In this document: positions 10,770-23,290 of the stretch, piece after piece
Position numbering within the stretch: position 1 is the first letter of the stretch
Layout of the letters: each line of letters begins with the position of its first letter
NCBI RefSeq assembly: GCF_040183065.1
Contig: NC_091118.1
Span: forward strand, 208,872,029-208,936,028
Length of the DNA stretch: 64,000 nt
Direction of reading: 5' to 3'
From: Periplaneta americana
Lineage: Eukaryota > Arthropoda > Insecta > Blattodea > Blattidae
Notes under the pieces: model-generated
The model's input: the letters and a program-made list of their open reading frames with translations, nothing else
Told to the model about the DNA's origin: nothing
The model's database searches: none
Made by a program: the position numbers and the translations under genes

Positions 10770-11690
10770 AAATAACAAGTTGTTATTTATTTATTTTAAA
10801 TAACTTAATAGTTCTTCAGTGTATTGGTTGTTCAGAAACAAACTACGTTATGTCTTACCAAATTTCTTGGTTTGCATATTAATAATACAATAAATTGGAA
10901 AAATCATATCAAAGAAATAACCCCCATACTTAGCTCAGCATGCTTCGCAATTAGGTCGTTACAACAATTTCCAAACAGCAGTATCTTAAAGACAATATGT
11001 TTTGCCTATTTTCATTCCATTATGTCCTACGGAATAAAATTTTGGGGAAATTCAGCAGATAGTAAAAATATATTCTTATTACAAAAAAGAGCCATTAGAA
11101 TAATAGTTGGAGCAAAGGCTAGAGAATCATGTATATTATTTAAAAAAAAATTAGAGATTCTAACCTTAACAAATCAATACATATACTCTATAATAAATTT
11201 CCTCTTATGTAATAAAGACAATTTTCCAACTAATTAAGCCATATATAGTATAAATATCCGCAGAAAGAATGATTTTCATACGTCATCATCAAATTTATCA
11301 TGCTTTCAAAGGGGAGTACGTTACATGGCGATAAAAATGTTCAATAGTCTTCCTGAAGACATTAAGAATCATAGCCAAAACCCTGCATTATTTAAGGTAG
11401 AACTAAAAAATTACTTAATATTTCACACTTTCTATTCTGTAGATGAATTCTTGACATTTCACAGCACTGTGTAAATATTTTAATACTATTAAATGGTAAA
11501 CATATTACACTGTATAAAATAATATTGTTATTAAGGTATTAATTCTGTACATATTTCATATTTGCATTTTATATGTATTGCATTTATATTTAAACGTAAG
11601 AATTTGACATGTTCTTTATTGTATGCTATAAAGCAAATGTAAGAATATTATGGAACGAATAAATCTATCTATCTAGGCCTATCTTGAAAA
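10770..11690 (+). pseudogene. Jockey-like LINE ORF2 C-terminus with 3' tail
   Basis: The frame from about 10840 to 11237 reads KFLGLHINNTINWKNHIKEI, then SYGIKFWGNS and LQKRAIRIIVGAKARESC, the post-RT region of Jockey/CR1-type LINEs. A stop then a frame change leads to GVRYMAIKMFNSLPEDIKN at 11310-11370. The 3' end is AATAAATCTATCTATC near 11657-11675. It is 5' truncated, as is usual for LINEs. The same family lies inverted at 27345-27850. Confidence 0.75.
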
Positions 11691-13110
11691 ATCGAAAATA
11701 CAGCCGAAAAGCCAAAATCGTTGTGTCATGTAGAATAACGTGAAAATATGTAATGTGTGTCAAACTTGTAAAAAAATAAAATGTAAATATATTCCAGTAC
11801 AGAAAAGGTAATGTTCTGATTCACTATGATTTATACTATACAGATCTATAGATGAGAAGAATAGAATCTGAATGTACATAACAATTCGGACTCTTAACTG
11901 AATGCCACAGATCTTCACACTAATTAATAAATTTAATTATGAAGATTTTGTCATAAAATAATTATTTTAGAATGAAGAACTTTACTGTAAATAATTAATT
12001 AAAAATTTAATTGTTCAGATTTTCTGAACTACGAAAACAGCCAATTGGATAACTAAGTTATTAGTTACAGGGAACATAACTACCGGTATCTTTTAGTAAG
12101 TGACTAGTTAGTATTGAATTAATTAAAATTGTAAATACAAAGATTTTCTGATTTTATGGAGTTTGGGGACATTAAATATGTAAAATCAGTTATAAGTCAC
12201 ACGAAATGGGAATACCGGCACATGGTACCGGTACTTCATAATGAGAAAAGCTGACTAACAATGCAAGCGTAGAAAGTTTCTGAGCTTATAAAGAATTAAT
12301 AAAATATATAAAATTACGATACAGAAAAGTAGAAAATTTCCAATAAAGAATATGTCTTATGTAGGCACACATGAAAGCTGTATAAACCAAATATGCAGCT
12401 TCGATAGTCATCTAATTCCTGCAGGCCGTATTAATTAAATTGATCAGGAGTTTGCTACATTGTTTTGTTTTAGGTATTCAATTTTATTCTGTCTATAAGT
12501 TCAACTAATTGATAACATTAAGTTCGTCTTGTAGTCCAGAATTTGGTGGCTCCTGAGATATTTTTCCTGAGTGGAGTTCTTTTAGAGTTTCGCTTAGTCC
12601 CTCTAGGAAATCGGAAATCGCCAGGATACTACGTTGTAGGCCATTGAAATATTTTTTTTTACACTTCCCGATAAGAAAATACGACGCATTTCTGTCACCT
12701 TACTCATCCATCATAGCAATGCAGCACAGTATTACGATATACGGAAACAAACAACATGTTTATAAAACACCAAACAACATTTAATACTCGCTTAGATATC
12801 ATATCGACATTGTTCCACTGTTAGCTTTAGATAGATATGTAGTAGCATCATGCAAGCAGATGCAAAGTGATTGGAACCTCGGCCCTTAGCCATTCCTGTC
12901 CGTGAACCCTGCACATAAGCTAAGAATTTCGTTCTCAGTCGCAAATTCACAAGGTAGGCACTAGCTCCGTTTGCTTTCCACTCCATGCAGCATTAGTATT
13001 TATCACTTCCATTTCGGAATACGGTTGTCCAATATTTTAGCATTTTTTTTATAAAATTTAAAATTTCCCTAAAAATTAGAATACTGAATGGTTATGTGAT
13101 AAATTTAGCA
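11691..13110. other. Stretch downstream of the host gene stop codon, no other gene seen
   Basis: On the minus strand this follows the TGA at 13111-13113 and may include the gene's 3' untranslated region. A polyadenylation site was not assigned. No repeat of note was recognised. Confidence 0.4.
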
Positions 13111-13211
13111 TCATCTGGAATTGAGCATGAGAACGGCAGTTCCTAGAAATACCAGAAATGGAATCAGTCCAGTTGCTAAGCCGGGTGCAGAGGAATTTTC
13201 TTCACATTGTC
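13111..13211 (-). CDS. Host gene, last coding exon (C-terminal anchor)
   Basis: The minus-strand acceptor is TTATTCTTACAG. Two bases (GA) complete a Gly codon begun by the exon at 17573. Thirty-two codons follow, then TGA. The peptide starts QCEENSSAPG and continues into the hydrophobic run LATGLIPFLVFLGTAVLML, ending NSR. Small residues before a C-terminal hydrophobic stretch with a very short end fit a GPI-anchor signal; a single-pass membrane anchor is the alternative. The exon has no internal stop. Its phase agreement with the upstream exon is the main evidence that both are real. Confidence 0.8.
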
Positions 13212-13252
13212 CTGTAAGAATAAAGAAAATAATTAAATTAGCAATCTTGATG

Positions 13253-13840
13253 TACAGACGTGGACAAATTATTAACAAAATTGACGATTTTTATGATAAT
13301 TCTGTTTACAAAATTTGACTTTTCAATTTAGACTACAGTTGACAATTTTGCATATTTCCATCATGACAGTAGACAGAAATATGCAAAAATGTCAACTGTA
13401 GTTTAAATTGAAGAGTCAAGTTTTGTAAAAAATATATAATAAAAAATCTTCAATTTAGCTAATAATTTGTAAATTAGCAAAAATGTCGACTGCATTGAAG
13501 AGCCAAATTTTGTAAAAATATAAAACAAAAATCTTCAGTTTTGCTAATAATTTGGAAATATCCAAAATGTCAGCTGTAGTCCAAATTGAAGAATCGAATT
13601 TTGTAAAAATATATAATAAAAACCATCAGTTTTGCCAATAATTTGTAAATATGCAAAAATATCAAATGTAGTCCAAATTGAAGGGTTCAATTTTGAAAAA
13701 TATACTATACAAATCTTCAGTTTGGCTAATTATTTGGAAATACAGAAATATGTCAACTGTAGTCTAAATTGAAGAATCATATTTTGTAAAAATATATAAT
13801 AAAAATCTTCAATTTTGCTAATAATTTGTCCACGTCTGTA
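13253..13840. mobile_element. Tc1/mariner-type MITE with tandemly expanded right arm
   Basis: The ends are TACAGACGTGGACAAATTAT at 13253 and the inverse ATAATTTGTCCACGTCTGTA ending at 13840. A TA at each end fits Tc1/mariner targets. The left arm is a single inverted unit (13253-13365). The right side holds about five direct copies of a 90-100 bp unit (13375-13840), each with ...GTCAACTGTAGTCxAAATTGA... and TCTTCAxTTTxGCTAATAATTT. The copies differ from one another, so the expansion is old. It lies just upstream (genomic plus side) of the last host exon, in the intron. Confidence 0.85.
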
Positions 13841-14516
13841 GATACAGCTAATAAACACTGTCCATTAACAATGTTAATCTTAACATTTGTTAACAATCTG
13901 TATTAACATTGTTCGCTTATAGAGCTGGGGACGGAGCGAGTAGAACTGTTGAGTTGCTCGGTTCTATAGGTTTATGTGCTTGGCAGCGGAGCACCGAAGT
14001 TACTCGGTTAACCGTAGCCGTTACCGGTCAGTTCAAACGTTGAAACAGAGTTCACGCGTTTTGTTTAATTCTAGGAGACAACAACGTAGGTACTGTTGTA
14101 TTTAAATATTTTCTGCTGCAGGACAAATTATTTCCTTATCTCCAAGGCGGGCTGATGAATTGTTTATGATTATAAATTGAATTAATCTACTTGATATTAA
14201 TTGCACAAATTTGTATAGCTTAATGAAAGTATGCTACTTTGTATTGTATATATTTGTAAAGTTTTGGCCGATGAATTGTATATGCTTTAAATTGAATAGT
14301 AATCTATATAGCTCTACTGATAAATTGTTTGTGTTTGTAATTTGAAGTAGTTTGCATGATATGTATTATCAATTTCTGTATATCACAACTGGTTGAATTG
14401 TTTATGCCTTAAATTTAATTAAATTGTTTTGTATTATAATATAGCTCAACTTATGAATGTTCGTTTGCGTTTGTAAATTTAATAATCTGATTGGCTATGT
14501 ATTGTATACTTTTAGT

Positions 14517-14800
14517 AGAGCCATCGATGTAGCTCAGTCGGCAGACTCGCTGGGCTGCTGATCCGGAGCTGCGTTCGGGCTTGGGTTGGATCCCCCTTTG
14601 GACTTTGGTTTCTTCCGAGGTTTTCCACAGCCGTGGGGCTGAAGCCGGATGGTCTATGGCGAGTCCTTGGCATCAACCCCTTTGATTTGATTACCTGGTT
14701 GGGTTTTTCCGAGGTTTCCCCCACCGAAAAGGCAAATGCCGGGTAATATTTTGGCGAATCCTCGGACCTCATTTCATCTCACTACATCTCGCCAAAATGT
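14517..14800 (+). repeat. tRNA-derived SINE
   Basis: The head has TAGCTCAGTCGGCAGACTCG (A box) and GGGTTGGATCC (B box). The body has two related blocks: CTTCCGAGGTTTTCCAC, then TTACCTGGTTGGG followed by TTTCCGAGGTTTCCCC. It ends TTGGCGAATCCTCGGACCTC. The same core is present in the SINE at 25399-25649 and in the copy at 17410-17545. Confidence 0.8.
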
Positions 14801-15066
14801 AAAAAAATTGTACAACATTGTAAAAATTGTAGAAAATTACTAAATTGTAAAACTATAAAAATTTGTAAAAATTGTAATTGTAATATTGTAAAATGTTGAC
14901 ATGTTCCACATCTTAAAGCTTCATTGCTCATGTAAGATCTATGGAATAAAATAAATGAATGAATGAATGAATGAAAAGGCCTCTAGTATTGAAGAGGAGT
15001 TCATCCTGTTATATGACCTGTCAAGTGGGCCTAATGAACACTGACAGGCTGAACATATTACTACAC

Positions 15067-15126
<60 letters not shown>

Positions 15127-15158
15127 TCATCATCATCATCATCATCACCATCATCACC
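15067..15158. repeat. (AAT)n then (ATC)n microsatellite
   Basis: About 19 AAT units pass directly into ATC/ACC units. Poly-Ile, poly-Ser and poly-Leu frames across it are artefacts. Confidence 0.95.
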
Positions 15159-15954
15159 ATATTAGAGTGTTTGATTGATATTAAAATATGTTAAAAAAAG
15201 AAGTGCATTATATTTTTCTTCTATTTGTGTTTATTTGTATTTATTTCTACGAATTATGTTACCTAATTACTTTAATTTATCAATAATATTACTCTTCACC
15301 AAAGAGAACATGGTTGTAATGAAGGCTAGTAATGTTATAAAATAAATAAACATTATGTTCTTCAGTTTAAGACTCCACGTTTTATTGATTATTTTATCCA
15401 CTTTCCGTAACAGTAAATAATTCTGTGTGTTATTTTTAAGTGTTTTAGGCAGCGCTTCATGGAGTCAGTTTCTTTCTATCTTCTTTTTTACTTAGCTGCA
15501 GCGTTTAACGTTTACCTCACATGTTAATTTATTAGCTGTTAGTATTATAAATTATTTTATCAATTTTATTTCGTCTGTCATATAACAACACTGAAAGTTA
15601 AAAGGCCTTTCATACAAAATAACTCCGCAAATAGTTGTAATCATGCAAATGAAATTTGCAACCGCCATTTTGCAATGAAGAGAAGCACTTTTTTCTCGTC
15701 AATTGGCAAAGCAAAAGCGTTTTACTACAACACTTTTAAAACACGCTTGGTTTCACTTTCAAAGTAGTTCTAAAATCGAGTCAATCTATATAAATTTTAA
15801 ATCTGCCGCCACAAATTTGTACTCGGTATTGTACTCGGTTCAACCGAGTAATGACGTCACAGTAACTGCTCCGAACCGAACCGCTCCGTCCCCAGCCCTA
15901 CTTGCTTACTTTTTTAACTCTCCATTCAAGTGGCTCAGTGGTAATGCACTAGAC

Positions 15955-16321
15955 CAGCCGTGGCGAAAATGTGACTCGCGAGCACAATGTGACTCGCAGT
16001 GATAGCTTTGCATTTCTCTTACTTCCTACATCCTCCAACCCCTACCCTCTCACTCACTGGAGTCAAACTCCATTCCATTTGTATTTGTCTCTGACCTGCG
16101 AGTGGCGTATCATCGCAATGTCTCTCTTGAAACCATGTACCTCTATGAAAACGAAAGTTTCAAGTACGCTGGGAGGACGCATTTTTTGCTGCCAATATGA
16201 GGAGAATATTAAATGTATGATTTGTTCACAATATTACGAGGAAAACGGATGTACAACATAAAACGGCATTATGCTACATGTGACTCATAAAACATTAAAA
16301 GGTTAAGTGTTGTTGTTATTA

Positions 16322-16369
<48 letters not shown>

Positions 16370-16984
16370 CTCTGTACGTCGATGCTTTTCAGCAGATGTA
16401 CGAATAATACGGTTAGATCTTCAGTTTAAACTCATAGATTTACAATGTGTTGTTAAATGAAAGCTAGATGTAAGGACTTGACAAATGTTGAACTTTTCAA
16501 ATCTTTGCCAAAAAATAAATATCCGAAGCTTCGTTCTTTCGCTTGCTCTGTTGAAGCCATGTTCGCTACAACTTACGTTTGTGAAAAATTGTTTTCAACA
16601 ATGAAAATAGTAAAAACCAAATTTAGATCACGACTGACAGACAAATACCTTCGTGATCAACTACGACTGGCAGTAAGTGACATAATTCCTGATTTTGAAA
16701 CTTTGTCGCAGAGACATTCTGAAGACAGTTAATTTTGGGTTGTGATAATGTGTCCTATGTTTTCTTATTCATTTCATTCTTCGTTACACGTACTAAACAT
16801 TAGTTTGTAGCCTTGTACTGTATAAAATTATATTTAAGTGCTTGACGTAAGGAAAATGAAAATCCGTTAATAAGTCAGACAGTTGCTTCACTTCCACTTC
16901 GGGTGTCTGCCTCCCTCCATAGGTGCTATGCACGTTGCAGCTTACACAGTGGCTCGGCGCATGAGAATATTTTCGCCACGGCTG
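15955..16984 (+). mobile_element. hAT transposon inserted in a SINE
   Basis: The terminal inverted repeats CAGCCGTGGCGAAAAT (15955-15970) and ATTTTCGCCACGGCTG (16969-16984) match perfectly over 16 bp. They are flanked by a perfect 8-bp duplication CACTAGAC (15947-15954, 16985-16992). Length, CAG terminus and 8-bp target fit hAT. At 1030 bp it keeps only the end of the transposase (16457-16732) plus a TTA microsatellite at 16320-16369, so it is internally deleted. Confidence 0.95.
16457..16732 (+). pseudogene. hAT transposase C-terminal dimerisation region
   Basis: The 91-residue frame contains KYPKLRSFACSVEAMFATTY, then VCEKLFSTMKIVKTKFRSRL and TDKYLRDQLRLAVS. This is the hAT C-terminal dimerisation motif of ZBED/GTF2IRD2-like transposases. 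The ATG at 16457 is not a plausible native start. The catalytic core is missing, so the fragment cannot act as a transposase. Confidence 0.85.
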
Positions 16985-17159
16985 CACTAGACTCTCATTC
17001 GGGAGGTCCTAGGTTCAAACCCCGTGGCTGACCAATCTGACTGCGGTTTTTCACGGTTTCCCTCAGTCACAAAGGTAAATGCCGGATTGGAAATTTACAT
17101 ACCATGTTTCATCACTTCCTTAATCACCATTATGAGCTGGTCCACCTATTCTTTTTTTT

Positions 17160-17545
17160 TCGATTCCACGACTCACCAAGGCGCCATCTATCTGAGGGAG
17201 CTACTCTCCCCCTGTGTATTGCAGTCTGCTGATTGCAGCCCCTGCAGCTTCTCTGGGATATGTGCAGCTCCCGCAGACAGATGCCACCCGTAGGTGAATC
17301 CTGGTCAACCTATAACTATTGAAGATGATTAATGAAATGATGCTAATGAAGATAAAATGAATCGGAGGTCCAACGCCGAAAATTACGCAGCAATTCTGCT
17401 TTAAGTGGTTGAGGGAAAACCTCGGAAAAAACCCCAACCAGGTAAGTTGTCCTAATCAAGATTTCAATCCAATCTACTTGTTTCACAGTCAGGAAGGCTA
17501 ACTGTTAGTTACTCCACAGTGATGGACTTAGTCCAACCCATACAT
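17160..17545 (-). repeat. tRNA-derived SINE copy in intron
   Basis: On the minus strand the head about 17530-17460 (CTGTGGAGTAACTAACAGTTAGC...) is followed by the core TTACCTGGTTGGGG...TTCCGAGGTTTTCCC shared with the SINE at 25399-25649. A further GGTGGCATCTGTCTGCGGGA region extends to about 17160. It lies just downstream of the donor of the exon at 17573-17815, inside the intron. Confidence 0.65.
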
Positions 17546-17572
17546 AACGTATTTAGAAAACTTGGCACATAC

Positions 17573-17815
17573 CATTTAATGTGAGGTTGAAGGCCCATTC
17601 TGCAGAGGATGCTGGGTTGATGTTCCGCTTACAGCTCTCTGCAACACTCGCCACCTGCAGAGGGCCTCCTCCCCCTATGTCACCACCAGGCACACTCGTG
17701 TCTGCCGCCATGTATATGAAGCAGAATCGACGAGCCCCCACGGACTTGCGGCTTGTAGGAGACGCGATCAGGTAATTGGTGCCGTTGTCTTCCCAGTTTC
17801 CGTGACAGGAGTAAG
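17573..17815 (-). CDS. Host gene, internal exon (cysteine-containing extracellular-type domain)
   Basis: On the minus strand the acceptor GGTTTCCTCCACAG precedes 243 bases and the donor GTATGT follows. Two bases complete the Pro codon begun by the exon at 26542. Eighty codons then run without a stop (YSCHGNWEDNGTNYLIASPT ... CFIYMAADTS ... ESCKRNINPASSAEWAFNLT), and one base is left for the next exon. Three Cys, a potential N-glycosylation site (NLT) and a Trp-rich beginning suggest a secreted disulfide-containing domain. It vaguely recalls repeated extracellular domains of unknown function in insect proteins, but the family is not identified. Confidence 0.8.
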
Positions 17816-17829
17816 CTGTGGAGGAAACC

Positions 17830-18479
17830 AATGTATCTATTAGAAGTGCTAATTCAAAGAAAAACCGTTAACAGTCTGTGTTCGATTGTAGGTAATTTGA
17901 CTGTTAAATGAATTTATACATTTATCACAACAGCCTGTTTAATAAGATATCCCTCTCATACTTTCATTTTTGGGTTAAATTTAGGGTTCCCAGAAACATC
18001 AGAAAAAAATACGGGATATTTAGCACTGATTAAAAAAAATTAATGTTTCATGTTTTCCATAGCGCTTATCCATGTTGCCTTTGAACATATTGAAACAATA
18101 TAATTAAATCAAATTAATATAATAATAATAAATTTAGCTTCCCTTATGAAAGGGTTGCCAGATTTGACAAACCGTATTATATATAATTTAGAAACACACC
18201 TAAAAGGTAAAATGATATACATTTGAAATGGTTAGGGAATCGAATATACAAAATGACAGAAAAATTTATACCTAAGTAGCGTTTGTGCTCATTTACAGTT
18301 AAGAAAGGGGTGAAAAAAATATCATCAGATAGGTTAGAATGATTTGAATACCATATACCGCGAGAAAAATAATAGTACGGATTTATTGGCATTGATATCT
18401 AAACCAATCAACAGCCATCGGTTAAGATAACTTGAAATTTCCATTATCACTCCCATACAAATGATTTCTCAATATCTGA
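17830..18479. other. Intron sequence, nothing recognised
   Basis: AT-rich sequence between the exon acceptor and the R2-like fragment, with no coding or repeat structure supported. Confidence 0.4.
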
Positions 18480-19345
18480 ACCGATCCTTTGAGGGCACTA
18501 ATGGCTATTTCCTCCACAATTGTGTGTGTTAGCCCCAGGTTTTTACATTTGTTGGCAAAGAAGAAGGGTATGGTACCTCATGCTCCCACCATCAGACCTA
18601 TTACATCAATGTGGGACAGGCTATATTTATCTTTATAGAACGGGATTGTTGGTTCATAGATGCGTTTCTTTTCACTGTCCACCTCATGCGGTTGATCTGC
18701 ATGTGTCTCAAATCTGATGGTGGGATCGATAATGTATGCCGAGTTGTTCTTAATGACAATGATATCAATTCCTTCCTTGTGTGGCTGGTCCCTGAACCTC
18801 TTGATGGACTGTAAACCCTACTTCCTTCAGTGCCTCGGCCAGCATGGTGACGGATGTTGCGAAGGGCCTCACTATAGGGGCAGAAGCCAAGGATATGGGG
18901 AAGAGTTTCAATCTCGCTGAGACAGCGCCTACAGCGGGTACCATCCTGACTTCTACCCGGTACAGCTCGGACTGGAGCGACATAGCCTACCATTTTAAGG
19001 GCGTCTATCCATTCCGAGAGGGTTAGACCTTTGTGATTTCTTATCCAGCTGTTTGCTGGGGAGAACTCTTTGTTAAGAATCACTCCTTTACCCTTTTGTT
19101 GCAATGTACACCAGTTTTCAAATTCTTTTTCTCTTAAAGCGTCTCTAACTTTTCGAGAGTCAACAAAATTTTCACGATTATTTAAAAAAAGAATTAGCAG
19201 GAGTTAATTTAAGGCTCTTTAAACATGTTTTACTCTCCTCAATAAGGTCCCTAGTGGAAGTAATGTAAGGATCATTAGTTTTGTCTAATACCCTTAGGCC
19301 GTTAATGTGTTGTAGCGTGGATTCCCAGCGTACCCTACCGGCATT
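18480..19345 (-). pseudogene. R2-like LINE C-terminal fragment (zinc knuckle plus endonuclease)
   Basis: Minus-strand reading from 19345 gives GLRVLDKTNDPYI, then KGKGVILNKEFSPANSWIR, VAPVRAVPGRSQDGTRC and the knuckle CRRCLSEIETLPHILGFC with RNIRHH. Frames then change to EALKEVGFTVHQEVQGPA and to a part reading IIDPTIRFE, KKRIYEPTIPFYKDKYS and IDVIGLMVGA. This order (knuckle then restriction-like endonuclease) is that of R2-clade LINEs. At least two frameshifts and a stop (VGA then TGA) mark it as dead. It lies in intron 1 of the host gene. Confidence 0.8.
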
Positions 19346-19607
19346 GAAAACAAAGTGCTTAAAGAATAAACTGAACAAAATGAATTGAAAATGTACTTCT
19401 CAGAAAATTGATTTACCTGAAAATATCTTGTAGAATACTTTTCTCAAGAATGAATTATTCATTGTAACAATTGTTTGTTCTGAAACATTAGTACGTCATG
19501 AAAAACAATGCAATCCTCACTGAAAAATTATTTCACAATAAGCATTCAATAGTACATTATTTTGTGGAACAGAAAGTTACAACTCCATACTACACAAGAA
19601 CTTATAC

Positions 19608-19790
19608 CACAGTCTAGTATATATAGTCACGAAGCTCAATACGTAGTAAATATGCATCTATAGATAGTTGCTAACCACTAGGATCGCTACTATCGCCTCG
19701 TTACAGACGATGCAAAATAATACCGGCATAGTCTATTGTTCCTAGTACCCTCATAAACTCAAACTTCGTGACTGTATATACTAGACTGTG
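19608..19790. mobile_element. Short MITE with ~30-bp terminal inverted repeats
   Basis: CACAGTCTAGTATATATAGT (19608) and the inverse ACTGTATATACTAGACTGTG (19771-19790) define a 183-bp element. CTTATAC flanks both sides (19601-19607, 19791-19797), a 7-bp direct duplication. The superfamily is not assigned. Confidence 0.75.
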
Positions 19791-19799
19791 CTTATACTA

Positions 19800-20195
19800 T
19801 AGTCGCGACGCTGTTATTTCCGGCGTGACTCCTCCTCTTTGCTTCGCCTTAGGAAGTAAAGCCTCTATAAAGTCCAGGTAGGTAGTATCGTTCGCCATTT
19901 TTGTTCTTTCGTTGCCGAACTAGCAGACGAGAAATCTATTTGCCGCACCGTTAAACATTATCATGTCGTAGCTCGTATGATAATAAATCAAACGCACTGT
20001 AATTGAGCAAATAATGTCCTAGTATACTTTCTGCGAACGCCAACGAAAGAACAAAAATGGCGGGCGATTGTATTACGTATTTATCGAGCCTTAGGAAGTG
20101 CATAACGTCATCAGCAGTGAATGACAAGACGCACAAGTTTAAATGTAGTCGGCCTGCAACGTGATTGGCTGCCGAAAATAAAAGCGACGGGACTA
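19800..20195. mobile_element. Non-autonomous TA-target element
   Basis: The ends TAGTCGCGACGCTGTTATTT and the inverse AAATAAAAGCGACGGGACTA are flanked by TA. They resemble the ends of the 52909-53937 element (CAGTCGAGCCGTTCTTATTT), suggesting one family. Inside, TTTTTGTTCTTTCGTTG (about 19897) recurs inverted at about 20040. Confidence 0.65.
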
Positions 20196-20209
20196 TAATA
20201 ACTAATAAT

Positions 20210-22405
<2,196 letters not shown>

Positions 22406-22469
22406 CTAATAATGAATTAGACCATACTTTCGTGGAATAAAACCCAGGACTAGCTTAATAATAACTGGA

Positions 22470-23290
22470 TAGTGTATGCGGGATGACTTAAGGAAAAGTG
22501 AAGTTGTTTCGTACCGGAGTATATGGCACGTGCCGCGCCGTCCGTCTTTTATACCTGGCGAGTACAGCAGCGTACAAAACGAAGGAACCCCGGTCCACAT
22601 TGCAACGCAATGTGTGCAGTTGTGTTATCCTGCTCAAGTATTCAGTACGCGTTGAATATGTTGTGCTGATCCATTCATAATGTCGAAAGCAAAACGTTAA
22701 ATTCGCTCAGAGATACGAAATGCAATTAAGAAGTATGAGAGTGACATTTTATGTATTAACGAAGACAATATCGTGTGTAATGTATGTAAAATTGAAATAA
22801 AAACCAGAACAACTCAGGCTATAGAGAAACATTGCAACAGTACATCGCACAGGAAATGCGTTGAAATGAAATTTGAGTAATCATCATCATCTAGTCTGTT
22901 GTGCGGGTCTAAACGACACGTGCAACATGATGCTCATTACAAATATTCCTCTAAAGAAATTGAGTGATCCCAATTTTAGAGGTTTTCTTCATAAATTCTC
23001 TCGATACAAAAACTGTTTAAGCGATAGGCGAAGACGATTTAGCTTCGAGAATATATCGTCGTTTACTGCAACGCTGGTAATTGCATCAATGATGACGAGG
23101 ACTGAACTTGCAAGGTTATGTACTACAGTACGTTATTTTTCTTTTCCTTCTGACTGTGCGGAGATACGGTAGCATGTTGACGTCGTCTGTTTACCTTTAA
23201 AACCTGTTCAGCCAATGGTCTGAATGAAAAAAATGTAACATATAGTAAATGTGCACCTACATTCAACGATAAGTCATCCCGCATCCACTG
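22470..23290 (+). mobile_element. Internally deleted hAT element
   Basis: Terminal repeats at 22470-22490 and 23270-23290 match at 19 of 21 positions; the shared core is ATGCGGGATGACTTA. A BED-type finger (CNVCKIEI...EKHCNSTSHRK) lies at 22770-22860, close to the transposase start. After several breaks a C-terminal-type RYKNCLSDRRRRFSFENI follows at 23005-23060. The middle of the transposase is gone. TAATAATA-like flanks may be the target duplication but are not decisive. Confidence 0.8.

Larger units (their letters stand above)
13920..15900. mobile_element. hAT-like element, non-autonomous, carrying a SINE
   Basis: The ends are TAGAGCTGGGGACGGAGCG (13920-13938) and CGCTCCGTCCCCAGCCCTA (15882-15900), inverted with one mismatch. 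The flanks TTCGCTTA (13912-13919) and CTTGCTTA (15901-15908) match at 6 of 8 positions, consistent with an aged hAT duplication. No transposase is recognisable. The interior holds a SINE (14517-14800) and an AAT/ATC microsatellite. A TGACGTCA palindrome sits at 15852-15859. Confidence 0.75.
15921..17140 (+). repeat. tRNA-derived SINE split by a hAT element
   Basis: 15921-15954 gives the head up to the anticodon region (GTGGCTCAGTGGTAATGCAC, A box). It resumes at 16993 after one copy of the duplicated target, with GGTTCAAACCCC (B box at 17010-17021), CGGTTTTTCACGGTTTCCCTC and AATGCCGGATTGG. Removing 15955-16992 restores a continuous tRNA-like head. Confidence 0.85.

Noticed and set aside
14939-15165. 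Poly-Ile, poly-Leu and poly-Ser open frames
   Set aside because: AAT/ATC microsatellite.
18601-19104. A 167-residue intact protein on the minus strand
   Set aside because: Only its first ~90 residues are R2-like. The remainder is out of frame relative to the endonuclease coding, which continues in other frames.
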